Source of the DNA: Rummeliibacillus stabekisii
GTDB lineage: Bacteria; Bacillota; Bacilli; Bacillales_A; Planococcaceae
Reading direction: 5' to 3'
Assembly (NCBI RefSeq): GCF_007988965.1
Contig: NZ_BJVD01000001.1
Location: 1,116,001 to 1,180,000, forward strand
DNA length: 64,000 nucleotides
Made by a program: the position numbers and the translations under genes. Shown in pieces: positions 34,655 to 43,598 of this stretch; the stretch's first letter is position 1; every line of letters starts with the position of its first letter. The notes below the pieces were generated by a model. That model was not told where the DNA came from. It saw only the letters and a list, made by a program, of their open reading frames with translations, and ran no database searches.

Positions 34655-35615
34655 TGATTGCAGCACCTACTATAAAGAAGAAAATGCCGCCCCCAATAAT
34701 CCATGATTTCAATTGGTTAGCCGTTATCTCGAATAAATCAGTCATATACATAATAAAATTCTGTGTAATTAAATCTGGATTTATTAAAATCACAATGAAA
34801 ACAATGGTGGAAATCAACTGGAATGCCGCATTAAAAATAGCCATTCCTTTAGTCCATTTACTTTTAATTAATTTATAAATAGCCAATGCGATTTCCAAAC
34901 AAATTACAATTAGAACGATAAACCAATACTGGAGCAAGACCTCTTGATTAGCGACTGGAGTGATGAATTCAAATCTATTTCCCTCTCCTCTATAAATACC
35001 AACAAGATGGTCTGCATAAAAATAAATGGTTGCCCAAATGGCCGTCCACATTAAACTACCAAATACCTCAAGCTTTGTAATGGTTTTTTTCTTAGGAATA
35101 TAAGCGACATTTTTCAAATCAGCAGGTGACCATTTTTTAAGGTTTGTAGTTAAGGGTTGTTCATCTTTTCCGTTATCTACCCTTTCTATAATAGCGAAAA
35201 CAAGTGTTAGCCAAAAGAATACTTGAATCCCAACTTCCAGAGTTTTCAATATACCATATGCAATCACATCAAATATTACATTTAATATCGCTTCTTCTCC
35301 ATCATATCCAATAAAATATTCTGCAATCATGGAGATCAGCGAAATAACAACGGCAATCGGCAATATCATTTTTAGCAGCGACACATACACATCAAAATAG
35401 CGTGGGCCTATAAGATGCATCGGTCGATCCCGATAACCAACAGCTAACGTGACAGGACTTCCTAATTTTTCAAGAACAGTCTTTACTTCTTCCTCGCTGT
35501 AATCGTTGGGCAGCATATCCTCTATGGTTGACCGTAACTCAAGTGCAATATCCCCACGACTCTTTTCAGGCAGCCTTCGAGTAACTTCCTGAATATAAAC
35601 TTCAATTAAATTCAT
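34617..35615 (-). CDS. HAAS-domain membrane protein
   Basis: About 332 residues. The N-terminal HAAS domain (about 1-70; YIQEVTRRLPEKSRGDIALE, then GSPVTLAVGYRDRP) is followed by six or so TM helices. HAAS proteins are usually partners of PadR regulators, as here, where the gene overlaps the padR end. The role is probably as a membrane sensor or target of the PadR-controlled response. ATG at 35615 has GGGAGGGG six bases upstream. Confidence 0.8.
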   Translation of the reverse strand: MNLIEVYIQEVTRRLPEKSRGDIALELRSTIEDMLPNDYSEEEVKTVLEKLGSPVTLAVGYRDRPMHLIGPRYFDVYVSLLKMILPIAVVISLISMIAEYFIGYDGEEAILNVIFDVIAYGILKTLEVGIQVFFWLTLVFAIIERVDNGKDEQPLTTNLKKWSPADLKNVAYIPKKKTITKLEVFGSLMWTAIWATIYFYADHLVGIYRGEGNRFEFITPVANQEVLLQYWFIVLIVICLEIALAIYKLIKSKWTKGMAIFNAAFQLISTIVFIVILINPDLITQNFIMYMTDLFEITANQLKSWIIGGGIFFFIVGAAINVYDGYRKARIR

Positions 35616-35949
35616 CAACTTCCCCTCCCTTTAATAAGCTATAAAGTTCCTTAGAATTTTCTATCCATTCCTTCTTTAACTGCAAAAATATCTCAAAACC
35701 ATATTCACTTAAAACATAGTACTTACGGGGTCTACTCTCAGATGTATCCCAACTACTTGTCACCAACTCCTGTTTTTCTAATCGGCGCAGTAAAGGATAT
35801 AAGGTACTTTGCTCAATGGAAATACCTGCTCCTTCCAATAACTGAACTAGTGAATAACCGTACTGGGGGGTTCGTAATTGGCTTAAAACGGCTAATGTTA
35901 ACGTCCCTCTCCTAAGTTCTGTCGATAATGAATTCAATAAATTACCCAT
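35602..35949 (-). CDS. PadR family transcriptional regulator
   Basis: 115 residues. The winged helix shows GTLTLAVLSQLRTPQYGYSL, STLYPLLRRLEKQELV and a wing with SRPRKYYVLSEYG, all PadR landmarks. The short C-terminal helix serves dimerisation. It probably represses itself and the HAAS gene through the inverted repeat at 35985-36001. ATG at 35949 has GAGGTGGG. Confidence 0.88.
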   Translation of the reverse strand: MGNLLNSLSTELRRGTLTLAVLSQLRTPQYGYSLVQLLEGAGISIEQSTLYPLLRRLEKQELVTSSWDTSESRPRKYYVLSEYGFEIFLQLKKEWIENSKELYSLLKGGEVDEFN

Positions 35950-35984
35950 TCACCCACCTCATTTTGCTTTACTAGATGTGATAC

Positions 35985-36001
35985 AGTATTTGATTTATAC
36001 T
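35985..36001 (-). promoter_or_regulatory. Candidate PadR operator
   Basis: The inverted repeat AGTAT-N7-ATACT lies 36 bases upstream of the padR start and within reach of its promoter. Outer bases (GATG/CATC at wider spacing) add partial symmetry. The rest of the 35950-36286 gap holds two hairpins and no gene. Confidence 0.4.
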
Positions 36002-36079
36002 ATGCATCGTACACTATTGTTGATACCAAAACAATTTAAATTAAATAATTTTTCTGAAATTTAAAGATAGTGTAATAAA

Positions 36080-36116
36080 AAAACCACCAATTAGATTTAA
36101 TCTAAAAGGTGGTTCC
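36080..36116 (-). terminator. Hairpin terminator in the padR/CAP gap
   Basis: AACCACC/GGTGGTT with an inner AGATT/AATCT stem is followed by TTTTTATTA on the leftward strand. It probably acts as a second stop for the CAP-domain gene transcript. Confidence 0.6.
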
Positions 36117-36227
36117 CAATTTAATTTGTTTCTTCTTCTAATATAACCGCAAACAACCGGTTTTATTTGGCAGGCTTATTCAATTAATCATTCTGGGGAA
36201 TATAAGTTATAGCCTTCAAAACAAATA

Positions 36228-36262
36228 AAAGCTGCACTAATAGAAAAATTAGTTCAGCTTTA
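36228..36262 (-). terminator. Terminator of the CAP-domain gene
   Basis: The stem AAAGCTG-ACTAAT/ATTAGT-CAGCTTT (one mismatch) lies 25 bases past the stop codon. Confidence 0.65.
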
Positions 36263-36286
36263 AAATGAGATATCCTTTTACTTTTG

Positions 36287-37000
36287 TTATTTTGTTAGGA
36301 AATGTTGCGTCCAATAGAAACGTTTGTTGCTCTTATCGTAATAAACGCCAACACCCATTTCCTTAAAGTTTTTGTTTAAAATATTTTCGCGGTGCCCTTT
36401 TGAATTCATCCATGCAATCATTACTTCTTTCGTGGATGGATAACCATAGGCAATGTTTTCGCCCATTCCCGTAATGTTTATGCCAATATGGCTAGTAATT
36501 AGGTTAGACCATGTTTTATACTTTCCGCCATCGTGGCCGAAATAATTTTTTTGTGCCATTTCTTTACTCTTGTAATAAGCTGTATAGTTCATCACTTTAT
36601 TTTCTTTAAGAGGTTTTAAGCCTGCTTTTTTTCGTTCTTTATTAACAAGCGTGATAATCTTTGATTCTCTTTCACTGCTGCTCTTTCTTTTTAAATCCTT
36701 AAAGTCAGCTAGTTTTACATAGCCCTTTAAGCCTTTTTCGCTAAAGTAAGCCCAAGATTTATTTTTTGTAATCTTCAGCTTTACGCGTACTTTCTTGTCA
36801 ATATATCCAACAGCCGTATTTTTTGTGCTTGCACCCTTACGTACATAGGTTTTCTTCGTACTCAGCATGTAAGTTTGCGTTGTCTTTGTAGCCGCAGATG
36901 CTGTTTTAGGACCTGCATCTAAAACGCTTGGGGTTGCTGGGACAACAGCAAGGGTAGCTGCTAACACAATCGATAAACCTGTAACTAACCATTTTTTCAT
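36287..37000 (-). CDS. Secreted SH3b and CAP (SCP-like) domain protein
   Basis: 237 residues from ATG at 37000 (AGGGAGG upstream); the longer frame to 37033 would include the binding site. A signal peptide (to about 36, TASA-A), an SH3b-like wall-binding domain (about 42-100) and a C-terminal CAP domain follow, with VNKERKKAGL, FGHDG, GENIAYGYPS and GHRENILNKNFKEMGVGVYY. It resembles YkwD-type proteins, whose function in spore formers is unclear. Exported and probably wall-associated. Confidence 0.85.
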   Translation of the reverse strand: MKKWLVTGLSIVLAATLAVVPATPSVLDAGPKTASAATKTTQTYMLSTKKTYVRKGASTKNTAVGYIDKKVRVKLKITKNKSWAYFSEKGLKGYVKLADFKDLKRKSSSERESKIITLVNKERKKAGLKPLKENKVMNYTAYYKSKEMAQKNYFGHDGGKYKTWSNLITSHIGINITGMGENIAYGYPSTKEVMIAWMNSKGHRENILNKNFKEMGVGVYYDKSNKRFYWTQHFLTK

Positions 37001-37096
37001 TTTATTTCCTCCCTTTGAAATAAAAATGCACATTGTCTAACATATGTATACACATGCTAAGATAACACCTTATACCCTTTTTTGCACTACATAAAC

Positions 37097-37129
37097 AAAA
37101 AAATCCAACTTTATTCGTTGGATTTTTTT
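37097..37129 (-). terminator. Terminator of the bltD-like gene
   Basis: The stem AAATCCAAC/GTTGGATTT with a 7-base loop is followed on the leftward strand by a T-run. Confidence 0.8.
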
Positions 37130-37135
37130 AAAAAT

Positions 37136-37591
37136 TTAGTTCGAAATATCCTTAACCATTACTTTCTCTCCTTTGGTATCTAGTTCACCGGTGAAGAAGA
37201 ACCCATATTGCTGATACAAATGGATAGCATGCTTGTTGTTATCATATACGCTTAAATAGATTTTCCTACACTGATACTTCGCAATCAAATGCTGGATTAA
37301 TTGCTCAAGAAAAAGACGACCATAACCCTTTCCTTGGTAATGCGAATCAATCAAAAACCGATCTAGCCACACTCGTTGCCCCTCTTTTTCATCCTGAAAG
37401 GAACCATACATGGCGAACCCTACAGGAATGTCGTCTACATACAAACCAACGGGGACAAAATTGGCATTCTCACCGGCCTCCTCTAAGCATTCTTGTGTTG
37501 TTTCAATAAACCCTTCTTGCGCTTTAGCTACATGCAGTGCTAAAATTTCATCTTTGTTGGAGATGGTAATGTTACGAATACTCGCAACCAT
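37136..37591 (-). CDS. bltD: BltD-like polyamine N-acetyltransferase (GNAT)
   Basis: 151 residues. The GNAT acetyl-CoA loop is YQGKGYGRLFLEQL, and the block VGLYVDDIPVGFAMYGSF and C-terminal GELDTKGEKVMVKD match B. subtilis BltD closely. BltD acetylates spermine and spermidine. In B. subtilis it is co-transcribed with the efflux pump Blt; here no pump is adjacent. ATG at 37591 follows AAGAAGG. Confidence 0.82.
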   Translation of the reverse strand: MVASIRNITISNKDEILALHVAKAQEGFIETTQECLEEAGENANFVPVGLYVDDIPVGFAMYGSFQDEKEGQRVWLDRFLIDSHYQGKGYGRLFLEQLIQHLIAKYQCRKIYLSVYDNNKHAIHLYQQYGFFFTGELDTKGEKVMVKDISN

Positions 37592-37704
37592 AATTTCAAA
37601 ACCCTTCTTATCAAATTTAAAACTTCATTTTAATTATATAAAATTATGTGTGATTCACCCAAATATTATGTATATATAAACTCACCAGATTGATATATAT
37701 AATA

Positions 37705-37737
37705 AAAGCCTTTAACCTTGGTGAGATTAAAGACTTT
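37705..37737 (-). terminator. Probable terminator of the leftward nan unit
   Basis: An imperfect stem AAAG-CTTTAA/TTAAAG-CTTT followed by a T-rich stretch on the leftward strand lies just after nanE. Confidence 0.55.
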
Positions 37738-37742
37738 ACAGA

Positions 37743-38417
37743 TTAAAATTTTTCCACAAAGCGCTGAGTGATTTCTTTTGGCCGTGTGATTGCTCCTCCA
37801 ACTACACATGCGTGTGCACCTATCTCCATGCATCGCTGATACATTTCAGGGGTCAGAATATTGCCTTCTGCAATAACTGGTATCTTAATTTGACTGAGAA
37901 CGTTCTTAAGAAATTCAAAGTCATTATCATATAATTTCTTCCCTTTTGTTTTTTCTGTATAGCCATGCAATGTAGTAGAGATACAAGTAAAACCCAATCT
38001 CTCTGCTTCGATTGCCTCTTCAAGTGTTGCAATATCTGCCATCAGCTGGCATTCAGGAGCCTTCTCTTTCACATACGCAACCAATTCACTTAAATGAATG
38101 CCACCAGGGCGTTTTCTGCTTGTCGCATCCAGCGCAATCATGTCACATTGGCTTTCTAGCAATTCATCTATTTCTTTCGTAGTGGCTGTAATATAGATAT
38201 CACTATCCCTATAATCGCGCTTCACAATACCTACAATAGGCAAATCCACTTCTTCTTTAATCGCTATAATATCTTCCTTTGAGTTTGCACGTATCCCTTT
38301 TGCGCCCCCCTGCCAGGCAGCTAACGCCATTTTTGACATGATAAAAGAACTGTGTAATGGTTCATTCGGTAAAGCTTGGCATGAAACAATCAGACCGTCT
38401 TTGACTTGTTGGATCAT
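37743..38417 (-). CDS. nanE: N-acetylmannosamine-6-phosphate 2-epimerase NanE
   Basis: 224 residues from ATG at 38417 (AGGAGG at good spacing); the longer frame to 38471 overlaps nanK without a site. The TIM-barrel motifs [56 protein letters not shown] and [11 protein letters not shown] are those of NanE. It turns ManNAc-6-P into GlcNAc-6-P. One base separates it from the nanK stop. Confidence 0.95.
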   Translation of the reverse strand: MIQQVKDGLIVSCQALPNEPLHSSFIMSKMALAAWQGGAKGIRANSKEDIIAIKEEVDLPIVGIVKRDYRDSDIYITATTKEIDELLESQCDMIALDATSRKRPGGIHLSELVAYVKEKAPECQLMADIATLEEAIEAERLGFTCISTTLHGYTEKTKGKKLYDNDFEFLKNVLSQIKIPVIAEGNILTPEMYQRCMEIGAHACVVGGAITRPKEITQRFVEKF

Positions 38418-38418
38418 T

Positions 38419-39294
38419 CTACTTTTCCTCCTTAAAAAATGGGTATACAGCGCCGAACAAGGCTGCATCATTATAAAGTTGCGCCACTTTAATTTCCGTC
38501 TTTAAAAAATGAGATGGCAAGAACTCCTCCACCTGTTCTTCAATGAGATGCATTAAAAAGTCTCCTTGTTGAGAAATGCCTCCACCAATTATTATGCAGT
38601 TCGGATCAACCAACAGGATAATTTCAGAAAGTCCTCTCGCAACTTCCTTACACCAATCTCTAATCATATCGGTGCAGCTCACATCACCTAGTTTCGCTTT
38701 GTCGAAAGCATCTTGCACTGTAAAATCAGCGCCTAATTCTTTTACAACCTTCCTTGATAAAGCAGAGGTGGAAGCCCTCATTTCATAGTTTGTTTTAGAA
38801 GCAGGGTCATATAATAAATAGCCCACCGAGTGAGCTTGCAAATGGTAGCCATCTACAATTCCCTCATCATAATAGGCCCCACCTATTCCCGTACCTAGTG
38901 TAATGCAATAGACTTGATCGTGATGTTGAGCCGCACCTTTCCATATTTCGCCCAATAATGCAGCATTCACATCATTCTCAACATGAACAGGCACATCAAA
39001 CTTTTCAACTATATGTTTTTTAAAAGAAGTGCCTTTATAATTTTTAATTGTAGGTCCGGCGTATACAATTTCGCCTTTCTGCCTATCAACAATTCCGGCT
39101 GTGCTTATACCGATCCCATTTATCGAGCTTACGCTTAAAAATTTTTCTATTATCTCGTCTACTTGTTGTAAAATGGCAGACTCCATATTTCTCTTTGTAG
39201 CTACTTTTCCCTTATCAATAAGATGTAGCTGCTCATCAACCAATGCGTATTTAATATAGGTGCCGCCGATATCTATTGTTAAATATTTAGCCAT
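38419..39294 (-). CDS. nanK: N-acetylmannosamine kinase NanK (ROK family)
   Basis: 291 residues. The ATP-binding [16 protein letters not shown] and sugar-binding [12 protein letters not shown] are typical ROK signatures, and GTGIGGAYY is the second ATP motif. The zinc-binding Cys cluster of many ROK proteins is absent. From context it phosphorylates ManNAc produced by NanA. It sits between the regulator gene and nanE in one unit. Confidence 0.88.
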   Translation of the reverse strand: MAKYLTIDIGGTYIKYALVDEQLHLIDKGKVATKRNMESAILQQVDEIIEKFLSVSSINGIGISTAGIVDRQKGEIVYAGPTIKNYKGTSFKKHIVEKFDVPVHVENDVNAALLGEIWKGAAQHHDQVYCITLGTGIGGAYYDEGIVDGYHLQAHSVGYLLYDPASKTNYEMRASTSALSRKVVKELGADFTVQDAFDKAKLGDVSCTDMIRDWCKEVARGLSEIILLVDPNCIIIGGGISQQGDFLMHLIEEQVEEFLPSHFLKTEIKVAQLYNDAALFGAVYPFFKEEK

Positions 39295-39303
39295 GGTAGC
39301 CCC

Positions 39304-39975
39304 CTATGCACGTGTATTTTTCATGTGATTTGTCAAAAGCTTTTTGGCTCGTTCTGCGTCTCCCGCTAGCAAGGCTGCTACTATTTCCTGATGTTCCTTA
39401 TTAATCGCCTGATATTCTTCATGTGTCAGCTGTACATGCTGCACTTGGAAAAAGTAGCTTGTAATCATGTTGGTCATTTGTATAAACAACTCATTGCCCG
39501 TTGCTTTCAAAAGCTCCTGATGGAAGGCAAGATCAGCATTTCTGAATTCTTCCGGGGTTGTAAGCTCTGCGCTATTATCCACCAATTCTTTTAGACGGTT
39601 TAATTCTTCCTTGCGATTTGCCTTCACAATTTCATCAATAGCACTTGATTCAAAAAGTGCTCTTAAGCCTACAATTTCTTTCATTTTGCCGCTATTGATT
39701 TGCCATAAGAAGAAAAAATTGTCCAATAAATTTTCAAAATTTGTTTCGTTTAAAAAAGCTCCATGTCCTTGGCGTACGGTAATGATTTCCGTATTTTCAA
39801 GAAAGCTCAATGCTTCTCTGACCACGGATCTGCTCACTCCAAATAACTCTGTGAATTTCCTTTCAGTTGGGAGCTGGTCGCCAGCTTTTAATTCATGATC
39901 AATAATATATTGTTTAATTTCTTGGATGATCATTTTCTTTAATGACTTTCTTTCAGATGATTGAATCGGCTCCAT
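39304..39975 (-). CDS. FadR-type GntR regulator (second of a pair)
   Basis: 223 residues. The N-terminal winged helix shows GDQLPTERKFTELFGVSRSV then VREALSFLE. The C-terminal all-helical FCD ligand domain (about 80-223) has FHQELLKATGNELFIQM with the metal-site-type His residues. It probably senses a sialic acid intermediate and controls the nan genes. ATG at 39975 has AAAGGAG and overlaps the end of the neighbouring regulator gene by 23 bases. Confidence 0.85.
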   Translation of the reverse strand: MEPIQSSERKSLKKMIIQEIKQYIIDHELKAGDQLPTERKFTELFGVSRSVVREALSFLENTEIITVRQGHGAFLNETNFENLLDNFFFLWQINSGKMKEIVGLRALFESSAIDEIVKANRKEELNRLKELVDNSAELTTPEEFRNADLAFHQELLKATGNELFIQMTNMITSYFFQVQHVQLTHEEYQAINKEHQEIVAALLAGDAERAKKLLTNHMKNTRA

Positions 39976-40669
39976 CTTCAGGTGTCTCCTTTAATTGTTG
40001 AACCAATTTAAAAATAGGTTCAAAATGCTTTTTCATTTTATTTTGCGCTTCATGTAGGTTTCCTGTTTCTATAGTTTCAATAATAGCTTTATGTTCTGCG
40101 TATGCCTGCAGCAGTTCCTCTTCTTTTTCTTTTACATCAATACAAACAAATGAAAAGTATTCGTTGATAATTTCACTAAATAAATAGTACGTACTATTAT
40201 CAGTAGCTTTCATTAAAGCTTGGTGAAATAGTCGATCATACGGCTTAGGATCATCCTTTTCTAAGATCGCTTGATAGTATGATTCATTCAAGTTTGTTAA
40301 TTCGGTTGTATCTGCGAGCGTATTATTTTCAATAATTAATCTTAGAGCACCCATTTCAACAATCTCTCGCGTTTCAATTAATTCTTTAAGCTTTATTCCG
40401 TACGTATCATAGTGAAATTTCAAGATATCTGTAATGGAATCAAGCTTTGGTTCTGCAATATATACTCCGCCACCTGATTTGATAGTCAATATACCAATGG
40501 TTTGGAGAGATATGAGTGCTTCTCTTACAACCGTTCTACTTACCTGAAGCTTGGCTACCAACTCTTTTTCAGATAGGAATCTATCATTCGGTTTGTATTC
40601 TTGGTCTTTGATATAATTTTTTATTCGATCAATTGCAAGGTCGACCAAAGATATCTTCTGGATAACCAT
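39953..40669 (-). CDS. FadR-type GntR regulator (first of a pair)
   Basis: 238 residues. The wHTH has DRFLSEKELVAKLQVSRTVV then REALISLQ, followed by an FCD domain (FHQALMKATDNSTYYLFSE). It is a paralogue of the next gene, with the same layout and a modest match. It is first in the leftward nan transcript and divergent from nanA, so it likely controls both directions. ATG at 40669 has GAGGAG. Confidence 0.85.
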   Translation of the reverse strand: MVIQKISLVDLAIDRIKNYIKDQEYKPNDRFLSEKELVAKLQVSRTVVREALISLQTIGILTIKSGGGVYIAEPKLDSITDILKFHYDTYGIKLKELIETREIVEMGALRLIIENNTLADTTELTNLNESYYQAILEKDDPKPYDRLFHQALMKATDNSTYYLFSEIINEYFSFVCIDVKEKEEELLQAYAEHKAIIETIETGNLHEAQNKMKKHFEPIFKLVQQLKETPEDGADSII

Positions 40670-40697
40670 CTTTCACCTTCTCCTCCTCTTTTTTTCT

Positions 40698-40727
40698 ATC
40701 ATAACGACTCTGATCTATAAGCTGCAA
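40698..40727 (-). promoter_or_regulatory. Promoter of the leftward nan unit
   Basis: On the leftward strand TTGCAG (40722-40727), an 18-base spacer and TATGAT (40698-40703), about 30 bases before the regulator start. Confidence 0.55.
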
Positions 40728-40753
40728 CTATATGAAAACCCTTACAAAAAATA

Positions 40754-40782
40754 TTGACTTTTCAATTTGAGCCTTTTATGAT
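40754..40782 (+). promoter_or_regulatory. SigA promoter of nanA
   Basis: TTGACT (40754-40759), a 17-base spacer and TATGAT (40777-40782), about 80 bases before the nanA start. Confidence 0.78.
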
Positions 40783-40797
40783 GGTACTAACTAAAAA

Positions 40798-40809
40798 TTG
40801 GTCTGACAA
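40798..40809 (+). promoter_or_regulatory. Candidate FadR-type operator in the nanA leader
   Basis: TTGGTCTGACAA is a near-palindrome with the GTC-GAC centre common to FadR-subfamily sites. It lies 16 bases past the nanA -10, where bound repressor would block transcription. Confidence 0.5.
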
Positions 40810-40862
40810 TATTATATATTTTGCGTATTGTTTTATCAATTAGTAAATAGGAGGAATGAGTA

Positions 40863-41732
40863 ATGAAAGGTTTATTTTCTGCATTGCTTGTACCATTTGA
40901 TGAAAATGGCCAAATAATTGAACAAGGTTTGCGTGATGTCGTAAGGTTTAACATTGATGTTCAACAAATTGATGGACTTTATGTAAATGGAAGTTCGGGA
41001 GAAAACTTCTTACTTTCCACAGAACAAAAGAAGCAGATTTTTCAAATCGTAAGCGATGAAAATAAAGGTAAAGTTAAATTAATTGCACAGGTTGGCTCGC
41101 TTAATCTTAATGAAGCAATTGAGCTTGGTAAATATGCAACAGAACTTGGATATGATAGCCTTTCTGCTGTCACGCCTTTCTATTACAAATTTACATTCCA
41201 AGAAATCAAAGCTTACTATGAAACAATTATTCGTGAAACTGGCAACGATATGATTATTTACGCTATTCCAGCGCTTACTGGTGTTTCAATGTCCATGGCT
41301 CAGTTTGATGAACTTTTCCAAAATGAAAAGATTATAGGTGTGAAATATACAGACGGTAACTTCTTCTTACTTGAACGTCTTAGAAAACAATATCCTAATA
41401 AACTTATTTACTCAGGGTTTGATGAAATGTTAATTTACGGAGCGATCAGCGGTGTCGACGGAGCAATCGGTAGCACCTATAACGTAAACGGAAAACAAGC
41501 AAAACAAATATGGGATTTATGCCAAAGCGGCAAAGTCGCAGAGGCCTACGAAGTACAACATAAAACCAATGATTTGATTGAAAAGATTTTAGAGCTTGGC
41601 TTGTATCAAACGTTAAAAGAAATACTGAACGTAAAAGGCATTCAAGCCGGCACCGTCAAACAGCCAATGTCTTCTCTGAATCCAGTAAAGAAAGATGCAG
41701 TAAAAGATCTTGTGGAAAAATTTGAACTCTAA
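40863..41732 (+). CDS. nanA: N-acetylneuraminate lyase NanA
   Basis: 289 residues of the DHDPS/NAL TIM-barrel family. [12 protein letters not shown] is the GxxGE substrate loop, Tyr133 lies in [10 protein letters not shown], and Lys161 in [10 protein letters not shown] forms the Schiff base with pyruvate. The Ala-Leu after IYAIP and the neighbours support sialic acid rather than lysine biosynthesis. It splits Neu5Ac into ManNAc and pyruvate. ATG at 40863 has AGGAGG. Confidence 0.93.
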   Translation: MKGLFSALLVPFDENGQIIEQGLRDVVRFNIDVQQIDGLYVNGSSGENFLLSTEQKKQIFQIVSDENKGKVKLIAQVGSLNLNEAIELGKYATELGYDSLSAVTPFYYKFTFQEIKAYYETIIRETGNDMIIYAIPALTGVSMSMAQFDELFQNEKIIGVKYTDGNFFLLERLRKQYPNKLIYSGFDEMLIYGAISGVDGAIGSTYNVNGKQAKQIWDLCQSGKVAEAYEVQHKTNDLIEKILELGLYQTLKEILNVKGIQAGTVKQPMSSLNPVKKDAVKDLVEKFEL

Positions 41733-41736
41733 TTTT

Positions 41737-41760
41737 TAGCAATCTTTTAGTAGATTGCTA
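41737..41760 (+). terminator. Hairpin between nanA and the symporter gene
   Basis: The stem TAGCAATC/GATTGCTA has no T-run after it. It may protect or partly end the nanA transcript rather than stop it fully. Confidence 0.4.
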
Positions 41761-41824
41761 CGGGCTAAATTGAAAGAATTTTGTATAAATAAAAAATGTT
41801 TTATTTATTGAAAGGGTGAGTTTG

Positions 41825-43366
41825 ATGGAGAAAATTAGCTTTGGAACGGCCAATTGGGCGGTACTTGTTCTTTATTTGCTGGCTATGTTGGCGGTAGGGA
41901 TTTATTTCACAAAGAGATCAAGCAAAAATACAGATGCTTTCTTTACAGCTAGCGGCAAAATTCCCGCATGGGCTGCCGGGTTTAGTATATATGCAACGAC
42001 ATTAAGTGCGATTACATATATGTCAACACCCGAACAGGCATTTTTATCTGACTGGTCCTATGCAGCCGGGAATCTCACGATTTTGGTGATTATTCCGGTC
42101 TTAATCTATTTTTATGTTCCTTTCTTCAGAAAATTAAATGTGACAACTGCCTATGAATATTTAGAAGCACGATTTGGGGTATCTCTTCGCTTTATTGGCA
42201 GCTTGTTATTCACACTGTTCCATATTGGACGCGTAGCCATCGTTATTTATTTGCCGACATTGGCTATCACACTTGTATCTGATATTAATCCGATTATTAT
42301 CGCAACAGCTGTTGGAGGTTTATGTATCATCTATACATTCCTAGGTGGTATGGAAGGTGTTATTTGGAGTGATGTTATCCAAGGGATTATTCTATTGGGC
42401 GGAGCAATTTTGCTTGTCTTTTTAGGGATTCATGCGATTGACGGTGGCTTTTCTACGGTGATGCAAAACGCGATGGACCATGATAAATTAATCACGGCGA
42501 AAAACTTCCAATTCGGAGGTGCAGCTGCTGCCATTCCCATTATTTTCTTGGGCTCTATTTTTAATAATCTACATCAATATACGGCGAGCCAAGATGTGGT
42601 GCAGCGTTATCAAACCACGAGTTCCATTAAGGAAACCAATAAATCTCTATGGACAAACGGCATTTTAGCTTTGGTGACAATTCCTGTTTTCTTCGGTATG
42701 GGAACTGTGCTTTTTAGTTATTACAACAATGTCACTTCACTTCCCGAAGGCTTTAATACGTCTGCTCTTGTTCCTTACTTTATCGTTTCCAGTTTGCCGG
42801 CAGGCGTGGCAGGTCTTCTGATTGCTGCTATTTTTGCAGCTTGCCAATCAACTATTTCATCAAGCTTGAATAGTATTTCTGCTTGTGTAACAGTTGATTT
42901 TAAACAACGTTTCTTTGGAAAAGATGAGAAAAAAGATGTTTGGTTGGCTCGTATCATCGTCATCATAGCAGGCCTACTCGGTATGGCTGCAGCTCTTTAT
43001 CTAATTTCAACTAATCGTGCAGAAACATGGAATCTCTTCCTAGCTATTACCGGATTGTTTGGTGTACCTATTGCCGGTATTTTCGCATTAGGTATATTTA
43101 CAAAACGCGCAAATACACCAGGCGTGTTAATCGGCCTATTCCTAAGTGCAATTACAGCGTATTTTGTTCAAAAGACTAATTTAACGCCGTTTACAGTTAG
43201 TATCGTTTCATTCTGTTCTGCATATGTATATGGATATATCATTAGTCTACTATTCTCTCGATCAACAAAAGATACAACAGGTTTAACTATCTATACCAAA
43301 GATGAAGTTTATAAAAAACCCACTCAAGAAGCAGGAGTGGAGCCTTCAATCGAGAGCATCAGCTAA
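41825..43366 (+). CDS. Sodium:solute symporter, probable sialic acid transporter
   Basis: 513 residues, about 13 helices of the SSS (PF00474) family. Landmarks are GKIPAWAAGFSIYATTLSAI, TAYEYLEARFG, YTFLGGMEGVIWSDVIQG and CQSTISSSLNS. Its place after nanA suggests sialic acid uptake, as with known SSS-type SiaT proteins. ATG at 41825 is preferred with GAAAGG 9 bases upstream; GTG at 41816 is too close. Confidence 0.88.
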   Translation: MEKISFGTANWAVLVLYLLAMLAVGIYFTKRSSKNTDAFFTASGKIPAWAAGFSIYATTLSAITYMSTPEQAFLSDWSYAAGNLTILVIIPVLIYFYVPFFRKLNVTTAYEYLEARFGVSLRFIGSLLFTLFHIGRVAIVIYLPTLAITLVSDINPIIIATAVGGLCIIYTFLGGMEGVIWSDVIQGIILLGGAILLVFLGIHAIDGGFSTVMQNAMDHDKLITAKNFQFGGAAAAIPIIFLGSIFNNLHQYTASQDVVQRYQTTSSIKETNKSLWTNGILALVTIPVFFGMGTVLFSYYNNVTSLPEGFNTSALVPYFIVSSLPAGVAGLLIAAIFAACQSTISSSLNSISACVTVDFKQRFFGKDEKKDVWLARIIVIIAGLLGMAAALYLISTNRAETWNLFLAITGLFGVPIAGIFALGIFTKRANTPGVLIGLFLSAITAYFVQKTNLTPFTVSIVSFCSAYVYGYIISLLFSRSTKDTTGLTIYTKDEVYKKPTQEAGVEPSIESIS

Positions 43367-43431
43367 ATATAACAAAAATAGCTTAACCTTTCGCTCCATG
43401 ATTAGGTATTAAAATAATATAGTTAAATACG

Positions 43432-43465
43432 AAAGTTCGCTTATTTTTTAAGCGAACTTTTTTAA
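43432..43465 (+). terminator. Terminator of the nanA-symporter unit
   Basis: The perfect stem AAAGTTCGCTTA/TAAGCGAACTTT followed by TTTTT. Confidence 0.88.
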
Positions 43466-43598
43466 ATAAATATAAAGAAAAAGGATTATAAGCTACATTC
43501 CATTTTTTAATTTTTTTGTAAATTCACTCATTAACCTATATACTTTTAGCATGAATGGGTAATACATTATAAATAAATTAACATTGGAGGGACTATAA

